A DNA stretch of 64,000 nucleotides, taken from Sulfuriroseicoccus oceanibius (GTDB lineage Bacteria; Verrucomicrobiota; Verrucomicrobiia; Verrucomicrobiales; SLCJ01). The DNA is taken from the NCBI RefSeq assembly GCF_010681825.2, contig NZ_CP066776.1, positions 2,046,001 through 2,110,000 on the forward strand, read 5' to 3'. The notes beneath the pieces were generated by a model, which saw only the letters and a list, made by a program, of their open reading frames with translations, was not told the DNA's origin and did not search any database. Every line of letters starts with the position of its first letter. Within the stretch, counting starts at the first letter, position 1. Both the position numbers and the translations under genes were made by a program. This document shows positions 17,137 to 25,764 of this stretch, piece by piece.

Positions 17137-17808
17137 ATGAGCCCGACCGCCCCATCTGAAAGCCCTGATGCACGTAACCGCATTCTGCAAGTTGCCGAGG
17201 AAGCCTTTGCCGCTCACGGATTCGACCGTCCGTCGCTGCGTGACATCACTTCGAAGGCGAAGGTGAATCTGGCATCGGTGAGTTATTACTTTGGTTCGCG
17301 CGATGGTTTGGTGGACGCGGTGATTCTGCGTGCGATCCGCCGCTGGAACGAGCGCCGGGTGGAGTTGTTGGAAGACGCTGAAAAGGCAGCCGAGAAGGAG
17401 CAGCGCAAATTGACGTTGCACGAGATTGTTGCGGCGTTGGTTGATCCGTTGTTGGAGACTGGTAATGATCGGGAGCCGAGTACGGAGTTTCTGGGGAGTG
17501 TGTTGAGTCGTTCGTTTGGTAGTGGGGACCGGGATTTTCCGGCTGAGATGCGTCCGGCGTACGACGAAGTGTCCGAGCGGTTTGCCAAGGCGCTGGGTGA
17601 GACGGTGCCGCATCTGGCGGAGCGCGAGATTTTCTGGCGTGTGTTTTTTGGCATTGGCGGTTTGTTTCGAATTTTCTCTCACGGTCAGTTGTTCACCGAT
17701 GCGTTCGGTGATCGCAGTGGTGGGATGGAGAAAGATCTGGTACGCAGGCAGTTGATCGCGTTCATTGTCGGGGGGATGCAGGCCCCAAGCGTTGAAGCTC
17801 AAGATTGA
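17137..17808 (+). CDS. TetR-family regulator of the efflux operon
   Basis: 223 residues. The N-terminal helix-turn-helix spans about 14-58 (RILQVAEEAFAAHGFDRPSL, then ITSKAKVNLASVSYYFGSRDGL), the classic TetR form with SYYFGS at the recognition helix end. The C-terminal ligand-binding half (about 80-210) looks like the CerR-type/DUF1956 class. As first gene of an RND efflux operon it is most likely a local repressor released by a pump substrate. Its likely operators are the palindromes just upstream. Confidence 0.88.
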   Translation: MSPTAPSESPDARNRILQVAEEAFAAHGFDRPSLRDITSKAKVNLASVSYYFGSRDGLVDAVILRAIRRWNERRVELLEDAEKAAEKEQRKLTLHEIVAALVDPLLETGNDREPSTEFLGSVLSRSFGSGDRDFPAEMRPAYDEVSERFAKALGETVPHLAEREIFWRVFFGIGGLFRIFSHGQLFTDAFGDRSGGMEKDLVRRQLIAFIVGGMQAPSVEAQD

Positions 17809-17862
17809 GGCAAGGCGGTGTGAGCGGCACCGGAATCCACGACCCAGCGATCCGAGGAGGCA

Positions 17863-19299
17863 ATGAACGTACGTTTGTATAATAGCAATGCACTGCGGGT
17901 GATCGCGCTGGTGGTGGCAGGTTGGAGTCTCACCGGCTGTGTGGGGACGGCTCCGGATTCGCGGATGGACGAAGTGGCCGTCGATGTGCCCAAGGCGTGG
18001 AGTGAGTCGCGTGAGGCGCAGCGCGGGGTGGATCAAGATTGGATCGCCCGGTTCGGGGACAAGCAGCTTCAGGCGCTGGTCAAAGATGCGGAGAGAGCCA
18101 ACCCCGACCTACGAGCGGCTGCGGCACGTGTGATGGTGGCTGAGAAGCAGGCGGTAGCCGCGGGAGCGGGACGTCGGCCCTTGGCTAACTTGACTGTGGA
18201 TGGCAACCGGGCGAAGCGGAACTTTATTGGCTTTCCAATTGGTGGCCCGGGGGCAGGAGTGGCGACTCAGACAAGCAATGTGTTTGGATTGTCATTTGAT
18301 GTGCAGTGGGAATTGGATGTGTGGGGGCGGATCCGCGCCGGAGAGAGTGCGGCCGTAGCGCGCGCTGAAGCGGCGGCGGCGGATTACCAGGCGGCGCGTG
18401 TGTCGTTGGCGGCGCAGGTGGCCAAGACGTATTTCGGGATTTTGGAGGCGCGGATGCAAGTGCGTACGTCGCGCGAGGCGCTGGAGATATTGAAAGACAC
18501 CGAGGAGGTGGTGCGCCAGCGGTTCCGCTCGGGTCAGGGGGATCCGGGCAACGTGGGCGGGCAGTTGCGCCTGGCGATGTCTGATGTGGAGGCTGCGAAG
18601 GCGGATCTAGCGGAGAGCGAGCAGCGGTTGGAAGTGCTGTCGCGCCAGCTTGAGTCGTTGTTGGGGAACTATCCGAACAAGCGGGTGCTGGGAGACCGGG
18701 ATCTGCCCGAGTTGAAAGCCGTGCCCCCAGCAGGTTTGCCGTCGGAGTTGTTGCAGCGGCGGCCGGATGTGTTGGCGGCCGAGCGACGGTTTGCGGCATC
18801 GGGGAAGTCGGTGAGCGAGGCGAAGCGCGCCATTTTCCCACAGATCCGGCTGACAGGTGCAGGCGGAACCTCGACGGATGTTTTGAATCAGTTGCTCAAC
18901 AGCGACTTTGGCGTGTGGAACCTGGCGGGGGGGATTGTTCAGCCGATTTTGGCCGGTGGGCAGATCCGTGCGGCGTACGACGAACGTTTGGCTCGCGAGC
19001 AGGAGGCGTTGGCCGGGTTGCAGCGGACGGTGCTGGATGCCTTTTTGGAGGTGGAGAATGCGCTGGCTAACGAGCGCTGGTTGAGGCGACGGGAAGAGGC
19101 GACGACGCGTGCCTTTGAGTTGGCTTACGAGGCTGATCAGGAAGCGCGGCGTGCGTTTCGTGACGGGGTCGGAAGTATTTTGGCTGTGTTTGAGAGTCAG
19201 CGTCGGATGATCGGCGAACGACGGAGGCAGACAGCCGTGCGGTTGTTACGACTGCAGAACCGGATCGACCTGCATTTGGCGCTGGGCGGGGATTACTAA
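17863..19299 (+). CDS. Outer-membrane efflux lipoprotein (NodT/TolC-like)
   Basis: 478 residues with a lipoprotein signal and lipobox LTGC (Cys26). The body has the two repeated helical-hairpin halves of the TolC-like outer-membrane efflux family: DLRAAAARVMVAEKQAVAAGAGRRP, SFDVQWELDVWGRIRAGESAAVARAEAA and, in the second half, RRPDVLAAERRFAASGKSVSEAKRAIFPQIRLTGAGG. These are NodT-family signatures. It forms the outer-membrane channel for the MFP adaptor and RND pump encoded just downstream. It starts 54 bases after the TetR gene. Confidence 0.93.
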   Translation: MNVRLYNSNALRVIALVVAGWSLTGCVGTAPDSRMDEVAVDVPKAWSESREAQRGVDQDWIARFGDKQLQALVKDAERANPDLRAAAARVMVAEKQAVAAGAGRRPLANLTVDGNRAKRNFIGFPIGGPGAGVATQTSNVFGLSFDVQWELDVWGRIRAGESAAVARAEAAAADYQAARVSLAAQVAKTYFGILEARMQVRTSREALEILKDTEEVVRQRFRSGQGDPGNVGGQLRLAMSDVEAAKADLAESEQRLEVLSRQLESLLGNYPNKRVLGDRDLPELKAVPPAGLPSELLQRRPDVLAAERRFAASGKSVSEAKRAIFPQIRLTGAGGTSTDVLNQLLNSDFGVWNLAGGIVQPILAGGQIRAAYDERLAREQEALAGLQRTVLDAFLEVENALANERWLRRREEATTRAFELAYEADQEARRAFRDGVGSILAVFESQRRMIGERRRQTAVRLLRLQNRIDLHLALGGDY

Positions 19300-19345
19300 C
19301 TGGTTCTGTAAAATCATATATTCACATTATCAGGCGGAGAAATTT

Positions 19346-20509
19346 ATGAATAGGAATGCGAAGTACGCTTTGATTGCGGTCTTGATTCTAGGTTTGGGTT
19401 TTGGGGGCTCAGAGTTGCTGGTATTACTCAAGCGGGAGCCGAAAAAAGAGGAAGCGGCCGAGCACAAGCGGTCGGTGGTGGTTCAGGTAGCGAAGCCGGA
19501 GATGGTGAAGTTGTCGGTTCCTAGCCAGGGAATGGTGCAGCCTGTGACGCGGACGCGTTTGACCTCCGAGGTGGCGGGGCGCGTGATTGAAGTTTCGCCG
19601 AAGTTGAAAGCGGGCGTGGAGGTGACTGAGGGGGAGGTTTTGATGGTGGTGGATCCGATCAATTACCAATCGGCGTTGGCTCAGGCGAAGGCTGCCTTGG
19701 CGGATGCTCGGATGGCATTGGTCAACGAGGAAGCGCGTGCCGAACAGTCTCTGCGCGATTGGGAGCGGTTGGGGGAAGGGGGCGAGCCCAATCCGTTGGT
19801 TCTGCGCCAGCCTCAACTTGCGAGCGCCGAGGCGCGTGTGGCCTCAGCGGCGGCGGCAGTCGATAAGGCGGAGGCGGATCTTGAGCGGACACGCGTGGTG
19901 GCTCCATACGACGGGGTGATTGAGGCGCGGATGGTGGATGTCGGTGCATTTGTGACGATGGGCACGCCGATTGCGGATTTGTATGCCTCTGGAACGTTTG
20001 AGGTACGGTTGCCGTTGTCGGTTAGGGAGGCGCGCTTTGTGGCGCCGATTGGGAAGGGTAAGCCTGTGATGGCAGCGTTGCGTCCGGCACGTGCGGAGGG
20101 CGCGGCGGAATGGCAGGCAGAGGTGGTGCGCACCGAAGGGCAGGTGGATCCGGTGACGCGCTCGATTTTTCTGGTAGCGGAGATTTCCGGATCGCAGGCG
20201 TCGGCAGAGGGTGTGCGGGTTTTGCCTAATTTGTTTGTTTCTGCGGAGATCGAAGGGCGGGAGTTTACCAATGTGTTTCGCGTGCCGCGGCGGTCGATCT
20301 ACGGTGACAACGAGGTGCTGTTGGTGAATAGCGACGGTCAGCTTGAGTTGCGCGAGGTGAATGTGCTGTGGGAGGATCCGATGGATGTGGTGGTGGATAG
20401 TGGGCTGCAGGCCGGCGAGCAAATTTGTGTGACGACGTTTAGTGACGTGATTGAAGGGACACCGGTGCGGGTGGTTGCAGATTCCCCGGCCGCTGTAGAT
20501 GCCGAGTAA
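19346..20509 (+). CDS. RND periplasmic adaptor (MFP/HlyD family)
   Basis: 387 residues. One N-terminal membrane anchor or uncleaved signal (about 6-28) is followed by the split barrel-sandwich domain (VAGRVIEVSPKLKAGVEVTEGEVLMVVDP and RVVAPYDGVIEARMVDVGAFV), between them a short alpha-hairpin (about 100-175), then beta-barrel and membrane-proximal domains. It links the inner-membrane RND pump to the NodT-type channel. GGAG lies upstream of the ATG. The order regulator, channel, adaptor, pump on one strand indicates one operon. Confidence 0.93.
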   Translation: MNRNAKYALIAVLILGLGFGGSELLVLLKREPKKEEAAEHKRSVVVQVAKPEMVKLSVPSQGMVQPVTRTRLTSEVAGRVIEVSPKLKAGVEVTEGEVLMVVDPINYQSALAQAKAALADARMALVNEEARAEQSLRDWERLGEGGEPNPLVLRQPQLASAEARVASAAAAVDKAEADLERTRVVAPYDGVIEARMVDVGAFVTMGTPIADLYASGTFEVRLPLSVREARFVAPIGKGKPVMAALRPARAEGAAEWQAEVVRTEGQVDPVTRSIFLVAEISGSQASAEGVRVLPNLFVSAEIEGREFTNVFRVPRRSIYGDNEVLLVNSDGQLELREVNVLWEDPMDVVVDSGLQAGEQICVTTFSDVIEGTPVRVVADSPAAVDAE

Positions 20510-20565
20510 CAACCGCTGACCGGCACCTCGGTGCGATCGGCATAGAACCCAAGCAGAAGGAGATT

Positions 20566-23500
20566 ATGGAGAAGACGATCCGCTGGTTTTCCAAGAACCA
20601 CGTCGCTGCGAACCTATTGATGGTGATCGTGTTGATTGCCGGGTTCTCGACCTGGTTCACGTTGCGCAAAGAGATCTTTCCAGAGACCTCCGTCGACATC
20701 GTGTTGGTGACGGTCCCGTATCCGAACGCGACGCCTGAGGAGGTTGAGAATGGCGTGGTGGTGCCGATCGAGGAGGCGATTGCGGACATTCAGGGGATCA
20801 AAGAGATCAATTCGACGGCCGCGCAGAGTCAGGCCGCAATTCGGATCGAAGTCGCCAACGGCTACAAAGTGCGTGAGGTGATGGCGGATGTGAAGTCCCG
20901 CGTGGACAGCGTGCAGAACCTGGCGGAGGAGGCCGAGGAGCCCATCATCGACGAGCTATTGTTGAAGACGCAGGTGCTGAGCATCGCGGTATCCGCCAAT
21001 AGTAGCGAGAAAGTGCTGCGACGGATCGCAGAAGAGGTGCGCGAGGATTTGCTCGTGCACGAGGCATTTCAACCCGAGGGGGCGGGCGATCAGGTCTCAC
21101 GCGCGATGCGTGGTGAGCCGACGATCACGCAAGTGGAGTTGGCAGCGGTGCGTCCGCATGAGATCTCGATCGAGGTTTCCGAGGTGGCATTGCGTCGTTA
21201 TGGCTTGAGTCTCGGTCAGGTGGCGGACGCCGTCGGGCGATCGTCGCTGGACCTGCCGGGTGGATCGGTGCGTACCGAGGGCGGCGAGGTGTTGATCCGC
21301 GCGGTGGGCAAGGGTTATACCGCGGACGCATTTCGGGCGATTGAGGTGGTGAGCCTGGCCGACGGGCGGCGGTTGACGGTTGGGGACATCGCCACGGTGA
21401 TTGATGGGTTTGAGGACATCGACATCAGCAGCCGATTCGATGGTGAGCAGGCGATTATGATCAATGTGTTCCGCGTGGGGGAAGAGGATACGCTCGACCT
21501 CGTGCGGATGGTTGAGGATTACCTCGAGCAAAAGCGGGCGGAGCTGCCGCCGGGCGTGAAATTACAGATTTGGAATGACCAGTCGGTTTACTTGGAAGGG
21601 CGACTCAACTTGTTGGCAAAGAATGGTCTGACCGGTTTGATTCTCGTGTTCATCGCGCTGGCGTTGTTCCTGCGTCCGAGCCTGGCGTTCCTGGTGGCGT
21701 TGGGTATTCCGGTGTCCTTTGCCGGTGCGATTTGGATGATGCCGAACTTCGATGTCTCCATCAACATGATCTCGCTGTTCGGGTTCATCCTGGTGCTGGG
21801 GATTGTGGTGGACGACGCGATTGTGGTCGGGGAGAACGTGTACACGCGCATGAAGCGTGGCGAGCACCCGCGTACGGCGTCTTGGAAGGGAACGCACGAA
21901 GTGGGAGTGGTGGTGACCTTCGGGGTGCTGACGACGATGGTGGCGTTCACGCCGATGCTCGGGCTGAGTGGGGTGAGCGGGAAGATTTGGCCGAACATTC
22001 CATTGATCGTGATCCCGACATTGGCGTTTTCGTTGATTCAGTCGAAGCTGGTTTTGCCGTCGCATTTGGCATTGCTCAAGCCGTCGTCGCCGCAGCGCAA
22101 AGTGGGGCCGCTGGGGAGGCTGCAACATCGGATCTCCGATGGGCTCGAGCGGTTTGTGGAAGCTGTGTACCATCCGGTGCTGCGGCGTGCGCTGCACGGG
22201 CGCTATGTCGTGCTGTGTTTGTTTGTGTCGGTGCTGGCGTTGATCGGTGGGGCTCTCAAGGGCGGGTGGATCAAAACCACGTTCTTCCCGGATGTGGAGG
22301 CGGATGTGTTGAATGCGCAGATCACGATGCCGAGTGGCACCGCATTTGAGGAGACGGCGGCGGCGATCCGGAAGATGGAAGCGGCCGCGGCGCAGTTGAA
22401 TGATGAGTTTGCCTCAGAGCTGGGCGGCAAGGTGGTAAAGCACATTCTGGCGAGTGCCGGGGTGCAGCCCTTGCCGACGGGCTTTCCTGTGGGTGGGCCT
22501 CCTACGGCGAGCAATATTGGCGAGGTGACGCTGGAGCTGTTGCCGGCGGCGGAGCGCGGTGCGGTGACGTCTGATCAGTTGATCTCGCGTTGGCGTGAAC
22601 TGACCGGTCCGATTGCCGGTGCGGAGGAGTTGACGTTTTCGACGATCGGCGCGACATCGGCCCCAGCGATTGAGCTGGAAATCGCCGGCGATGATTTGGA
22701 CGAATTGCGGGCGGCTGCGGAGTATATCAAGCAGGAGCTTGCCGGGTACAGCGGTGTGATCGATATCGCCGACAACAACCGACTCGGAAAACGTGAGCTC
22801 AAGCTTGCCGAACTGACTCCGGTGGGGAAAGGGCTGGGCCTTACGCTGCAGGACGTGATTTTCCAGATGCGCGGTGCGTTCTACGGTCATGAGGTTCAGC
22901 GCCTGCAGCGAGGGCGCGACGAGGTGAAGGTGATGGTGCGTTACCCTGAGGATGAGCGCCGCTCGCTCTACAACGTGCGCTCGATGAAGATCCGCACGCC
23001 AAGTGGTGCCGAGGTGCCGTATGAGGAAGTGGTGGAGCCCGAGTTTGGGCGCGGATGGGCGAGCATCATGCGCACCGACCGCCGCCGCGCGATCAAGATC
23101 ACCGCGGATGTGGACAAGCAGGCCGAGGATGCCAACGCCAACGAGATCGTGGCGAAGCTGGAAGAGCAGGTGCTGAACGGGCTGCAGGAGAAGTTTCCCG
23201 GTGTGGATTGGGCGTTCAAGGGCGAGCAGAAGGACCAGCGTCAGAGCGTGAAAGAGATTGGTACCAAGTTCCTCTTTGCCTTGCTGTTGATGTACGTGTT
23301 GATGGCCATCCCTCTGAAATCGTATCTGCAGCCATTGGTGGTGATGTCGGCGATCCCGTTTGGGATGGTGGGCGCGGTGGTTGGTCACGTGCTGCTCGGG
23401 CTCGAGCTGAGTATTATGTCGATGGTTGGTATCGTGGCGTTGGCGGGCGTGGTTGTGAACGATTCGTTGGTGTTGGTTGATTATGTGAACCGTCACCGAT

Positions 23501-23808
23501 CTGACGGGCACGGGGTGCGCGAGGCGGCCGAGCGCTCAGGTGTTGCGCGATTCCGTGCCGTGTTGTTGACGTCGTTGACGACTTTCCTCGGACTGACGCC
23601 AATGTTGCTGGAGACGGATATTCAGGCGCGTTTCCTGATTCCGATGGCGGTGTCGCTGGGGTTTGGGATACTTTTCGCCACGGTGATTACCCTGTTCCTC
23701 GTGCCGAGCATTTATTTGATCATCGAGGACCTGAAGGGGCTGGTGATGAAGAAAGAATGGATCGAAGCGTGGGAGCGTCGGGAGGCGGAGTTGCACGCGG
23801 AGGATTGA
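20566..23808 (+). CDS. RND efflux pump, AcrB-like inner-membrane subunit
   Basis: 1080 residues, the full length of an AcrB-type pump, with a good AAGGAG ribosome site before the ATG. There are twelve membrane segments in two matching halves, each followed by a large periplasmic porter loop. TM4 carries the proton-relay pair in LGIVVDDAIVVGENVYTRM, and the second-half GVVVNDSLVLVDYVNRHR is the matching helix. The start IRWFSKNHVAANLLMVIVLIAG and the PNATPEEVENGVVVPIEEAI loop are typical. Substrate not predictable; the sequence is closer to the broad HAE-type pumps than to metal exporters, which is a judgement by eye. Confidence 0.95.
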   Translation: MEKTIRWFSKNHVAANLLMVIVLIAGFSTWFTLRKEIFPETSVDIVLVTVPYPNATPEEVENGVVVPIEEAIADIQGIKEINSTAAQSQAAIRIEVANGYKVREVMADVKSRVDSVQNLAEEAEEPIIDELLLKTQVLSIAVSANSSEKVLRRIAEEVREDLLVHEAFQPEGAGDQVSRAMRGEPTITQVELAAVRPHEISIEVSEVALRRYGLSLGQVADAVGRSSLDLPGGSVRTEGGEVLIRAVGKGYTADAFRAIEVVSLADGRRLTVGDIATVIDGFEDIDISSRFDGEQAIMINVFRVGEEDTLDLVRMVEDYLEQKRAELPPGVKLQIWNDQSVYLEGRLNLLAKNGLTGLILVFIALALFLRPSLAFLVALGIPVSFAGAIWMMPNFDVSINMISLFGFILVLGIVVDDAIVVGENVYTRMKRGEHPRTASWKGTHEVGVVVTFGVLTTMVAFTPMLGLSGVSGKIWPNIPLIVIPTLAFSLIQSKLVLPSHLALLKPSSPQRKVGPLGRLQHRISDGLERFVEAVYHPVLRRALHGRYVVLCLFVSVLALIGGALKGGWIKTTFFPDVEADVLNAQITMPSGTAFEETAAAIRKMEAAAAQLNDEFASELGGKVVKHILASAGVQPLPTGFPVGGPPTASNIGEVTLELLPAAERGAVTSDQLISRWRELTGPIAGAEELTFSTIGATSAPAIELEIAGDDLDELRAAAEYIKQELAGYSGVIDIADNNRLGKRELKLAELTPVGKGLGLTLQDVIFQMRGAFYGHEVQRLQRGRDEVKVMVRYPEDERRSLYNVRSMKIRTPSGAEVPYEEVVEPEFGRGWASIMRTDRRRAIKITADVDKQAEDANANEIVAKLEEQVLNGLQEKFPGVDWAFKGEQKDQRQSVKEIGTKFLFALLLMYVLMAIPLKSYLQPLVVMSAIPFGMVGAVVGHVLLGLELSIMSMVGIVALAGVVVNDSLVLVDYVNRHRSDGHGVREAAERSGVARFRAVLLTSLTTFLGLTPMLLETDIQARFLIPMAVSLGFGILFATVITLFLVPSIYLIIEDLKGLVMKKEWIEAWERREAELHAED

Positions 23809-24530
23809 GCGTTGTCCTTAAGATGTCGCATTTCAGCCCACTTTCAGCGGGCGGATTGTGGGGATGACCATGGGCCACAGGGCTGAAGCCCTGTGCTTTG
23901 TTCCAGGCTCCTTTCAGGAGCGGGTGGAGCGCTGCGTGAGAAACCGCACCTTCGGAGCGACTGTTGGTGGTGCCCACGACCTGCGGATGAATCCGCAGGC
24001 TAACCGGTAAATGATCGCTTTGCGATCGGGTGGAGCGGGGAGTTCGGGCCAACGCACCCGCCTGTGAGTCTGGCCGGAGAGCCTATTCGATGCGGAGGTC
24101 AAGCTTGCCCTCGGGAGTGGGCCTTTCAGGAGCGGGATGAGGTGGATTGGAGGGGGGGCGTGATAGGCCGTACCTTCGGCGCGAGTGTTGATGGTGACTA
24201 TGACCTGCGGATGAATCCGCAGGCTAACCGGTAAATGATCGCTTCGCGATCGGGAGGGGGGACAGGCTTCCGGCCTGTGAATCCGCCCGGAGCGCTGTTT
24301 GAAGCGGAGGTTGAACTTGTCCTGGCGAGTGGGCCACTCCTTGTGAGTGAATGGCCTCGCGGTGCGTCGCGGAGCGACGGGGTACTGGTTAGCCGGAGGT
24401 TTTAACCTCCGGTGGGGATGTTGAATGAGAGTCGTCCAGAAGGGACGGTTTACCAGATCGCTTAGCTGTCGGACTTCGAGGCTGCGGTACTTCGCGTCGC
24501 AACTGGCGGTGGCTCGTTGGGAATGAGGCG
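23809..24530. repeat. Intergenic region with a 212-bp tandem duplication
   Basis: Two diverged direct copies with a 212-base period occupy 23911-24122 and 24123-24335. Each holds a CTTTCAGGAGCGGG start, a perfect hairpin CCTGCGGA-TGAA-TCCGCAGG, a second hairpin ATCGC-TTY-GCGAT, and a GCGGAGGT-to-GTGGGCC end. The stems are kept while the loop base differs. Downstream lies another perfect palindrome, CCGGAGGTTTTAACCTCCGG (24394-24413). No gene is supported in this 720-base stretch. Confidence 0.75.
23876..23895 (+). terminator. Perfect hairpin after the RND pump gene
   Basis: CACAGGGC, loop TGAA, GCCCTGTG, 68 bases after the stop. Only a weak T-run (CTTTG) follows, so it may end the transcript or may just be one of the many repeat-family hairpins. 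Confidence 0.4.
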
Positions 24531-24564
24531 AAAAACTGGGGAGCAGCCGGTGTGGCTGCTCCCC
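24531..24564 (-). terminator. Terminator of the exported protein at 24584
   Basis: A perfect 11-bp stem, GGGGAGCAGCC (24538-24548) with GGCTGCTCCCC (24554-24564), with the A-run at 24531-24535 giving a U-run on the minus transcript. It lies 19 bases past the stop. Confidence 0.9.
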
Positions 24565-24583
24565 TGGGAAATGATTCGTCTGC

Positions 24584-25426
24584 TTAGCTGTCGCTGCGGA
24601 GGACTGGCTTTTCGCTGGCCCAGGCATCGGTGCTGCCGTTGCGGAAGCGGGCGACGCGCTTGGACATCTCCTTGGCTTCCATTTCGCGAAGCTTTACGAA
24701 GTGGTTGTTGCGGCCCCAGCGGCGCCACGGTCCGTTAGGAACTTCGGAAACCTCGACGAAGCGCCAGTCGACGTAGTCATTGCCATCGAGCTTGAGGTAG
24801 TCGCGGCAGGCTGGCGAGAGGTCGATACCGGCGCCACCGTTGCCCTTGGTTTTCGGGCGGGCGTTGCCGAAGACGTACTGCCAGTCATCGGTGGTGAATG
24901 GTCCGCAGTCTTCCCACTGGGCGTAGACGGTCTTGGTCTTGTAGCGGATGGCTACCCAGCGGCCCTTCAAGACGCTGCGTCCTTGGCCGCGGAACTCGCG
25001 GTGATACCATGGGATCACGCGGCGGGCCTCCGGCTTGTGGGAGTACCAGGTCTTGATGTCGTTGTAGGGAAGGGCGATGTAAAATGGATTGAGCTGTGGG
25101 GTGAAGCCCTTTGGGAGATAGCCGTTGCGGGCTTTTGGGTCCGGGTTGTCGTATCCACCGTAGTTGCGGGCCCAGTTCATGTCCCACGAGCTGGCGCAGT
25201 TTGGGGTCGGGTTGTTAGGGGTTGGCTTTTCGCCGACCCAGAAGACCGTCGCCATGATATTGCGCTTCCATGGGTAGATTGGGGTTTCCGACATGCTGCG
25301 GGTTGGAGTGAACACACGCGGCATATTCTTGTCCGGGATCTTGTGGGGATCCTTGCCTGCATCAGCAAAAGTCGCCAGACCCGCGAGGGTGGCAATTACG
25401 AGGAGGGGGAAACGAAGAGTGGACAT
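24584..25426 (-). CDS. Exported protein, possible double-psi beta-barrel
   Basis: 280 residues from the ATG at 25426 (a start six codons earlier is possible). It has a signal peptide (1-23, ending ADA). The mature part contains VYAQWEDCGPFTTDDW followed about 30 residues on by GGAGIDLSPACRDYLKL and VDWRFVEV. The pairing of a DxGPF-like turn with an IDLS helix start is that of RlpA/barwin-type double-psi barrels, which bind or cleave cell-wall glycans; this assignment is by pattern only. Four cysteines or so could form disulfides. It stands alone with its own terminator. Confidence 0.65.
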   Translation of the reverse strand: MSTLRFPLLVIATLAGLATFADAGKDPHKIPDKNMPRVFTPTRSMSETPIYPWKRNIMATVFWVGEKPTPNNPTPNCASSWDMNWARNYGGYDNPDPKARNGYLPKGFTPQLNPFYIALPYNDIKTWYSHKPEARRVIPWYHREFRGQGRSVLKGRWVAIRYKTKTVYAQWEDCGPFTTDDWQYVFGNARPKTKGNGGAGIDLSPACRDYLKLDGNDYVDWRFVEVSEVPNGPWRRWGRNNHFVKLREMEAKEMSKRVARFRNGSTDAWASEKPVLRSDS

Positions 25427-25699
25427 AATAAATTCTCGCTCCACACCATGGGAGCGAGTCGAGGGCTACTCTAGGGGGATGGGCTGAGAATGCAAGCTAG
25501 ATTCGGCTTTCTGCAGTTGGAACTCTCAAATCCTCAGTCACTTGTGCGTTAGGACACTGTGAGTCCTTCAGGTTAATCTAATCCGGTAATCACGGGGGCG
25601 GCGGGCTGTCTGTAGGCGCTGGGCTGGGGCGGTTTGCTGTGATTTGCGGGATCCGGACGTCGGATTGCCGGGTGGCGAATCGGAGCGGCCGGTGGGCAC

Positions 25700-25742
25700 A
25701 AAATTGCCCCGGCTCCTGCGTGATCGCGGTGCAGGCCGGGGC
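25700..25742 (-). terminator. Terminator of the glcD-type gene
   Basis: On the minus strand GCCCCGGCCTGC pairs with GCAGGAGCCGGGGC (25706-25742, small bulge), followed by AATTTTG. It lies 22 bases past the stop at 25765. Confidence 0.8.
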
Positions 25743-25764
25743 GATTCGAAGATTGGAGGGACGG

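Noticed and set aside
22414-23511. Open frame of 365 codons on the minus strand
   Set aside because: Antisense to the RND pump gene; histidine/arginine-rich nonsense composition.
23914-24627. Open frame of 237 codons on the minus strand after the RND operon
   Set aside because: It spans the 212-bp repeat pair, and the repeated peptide blocks reflect the DNA repeat. No start signal.
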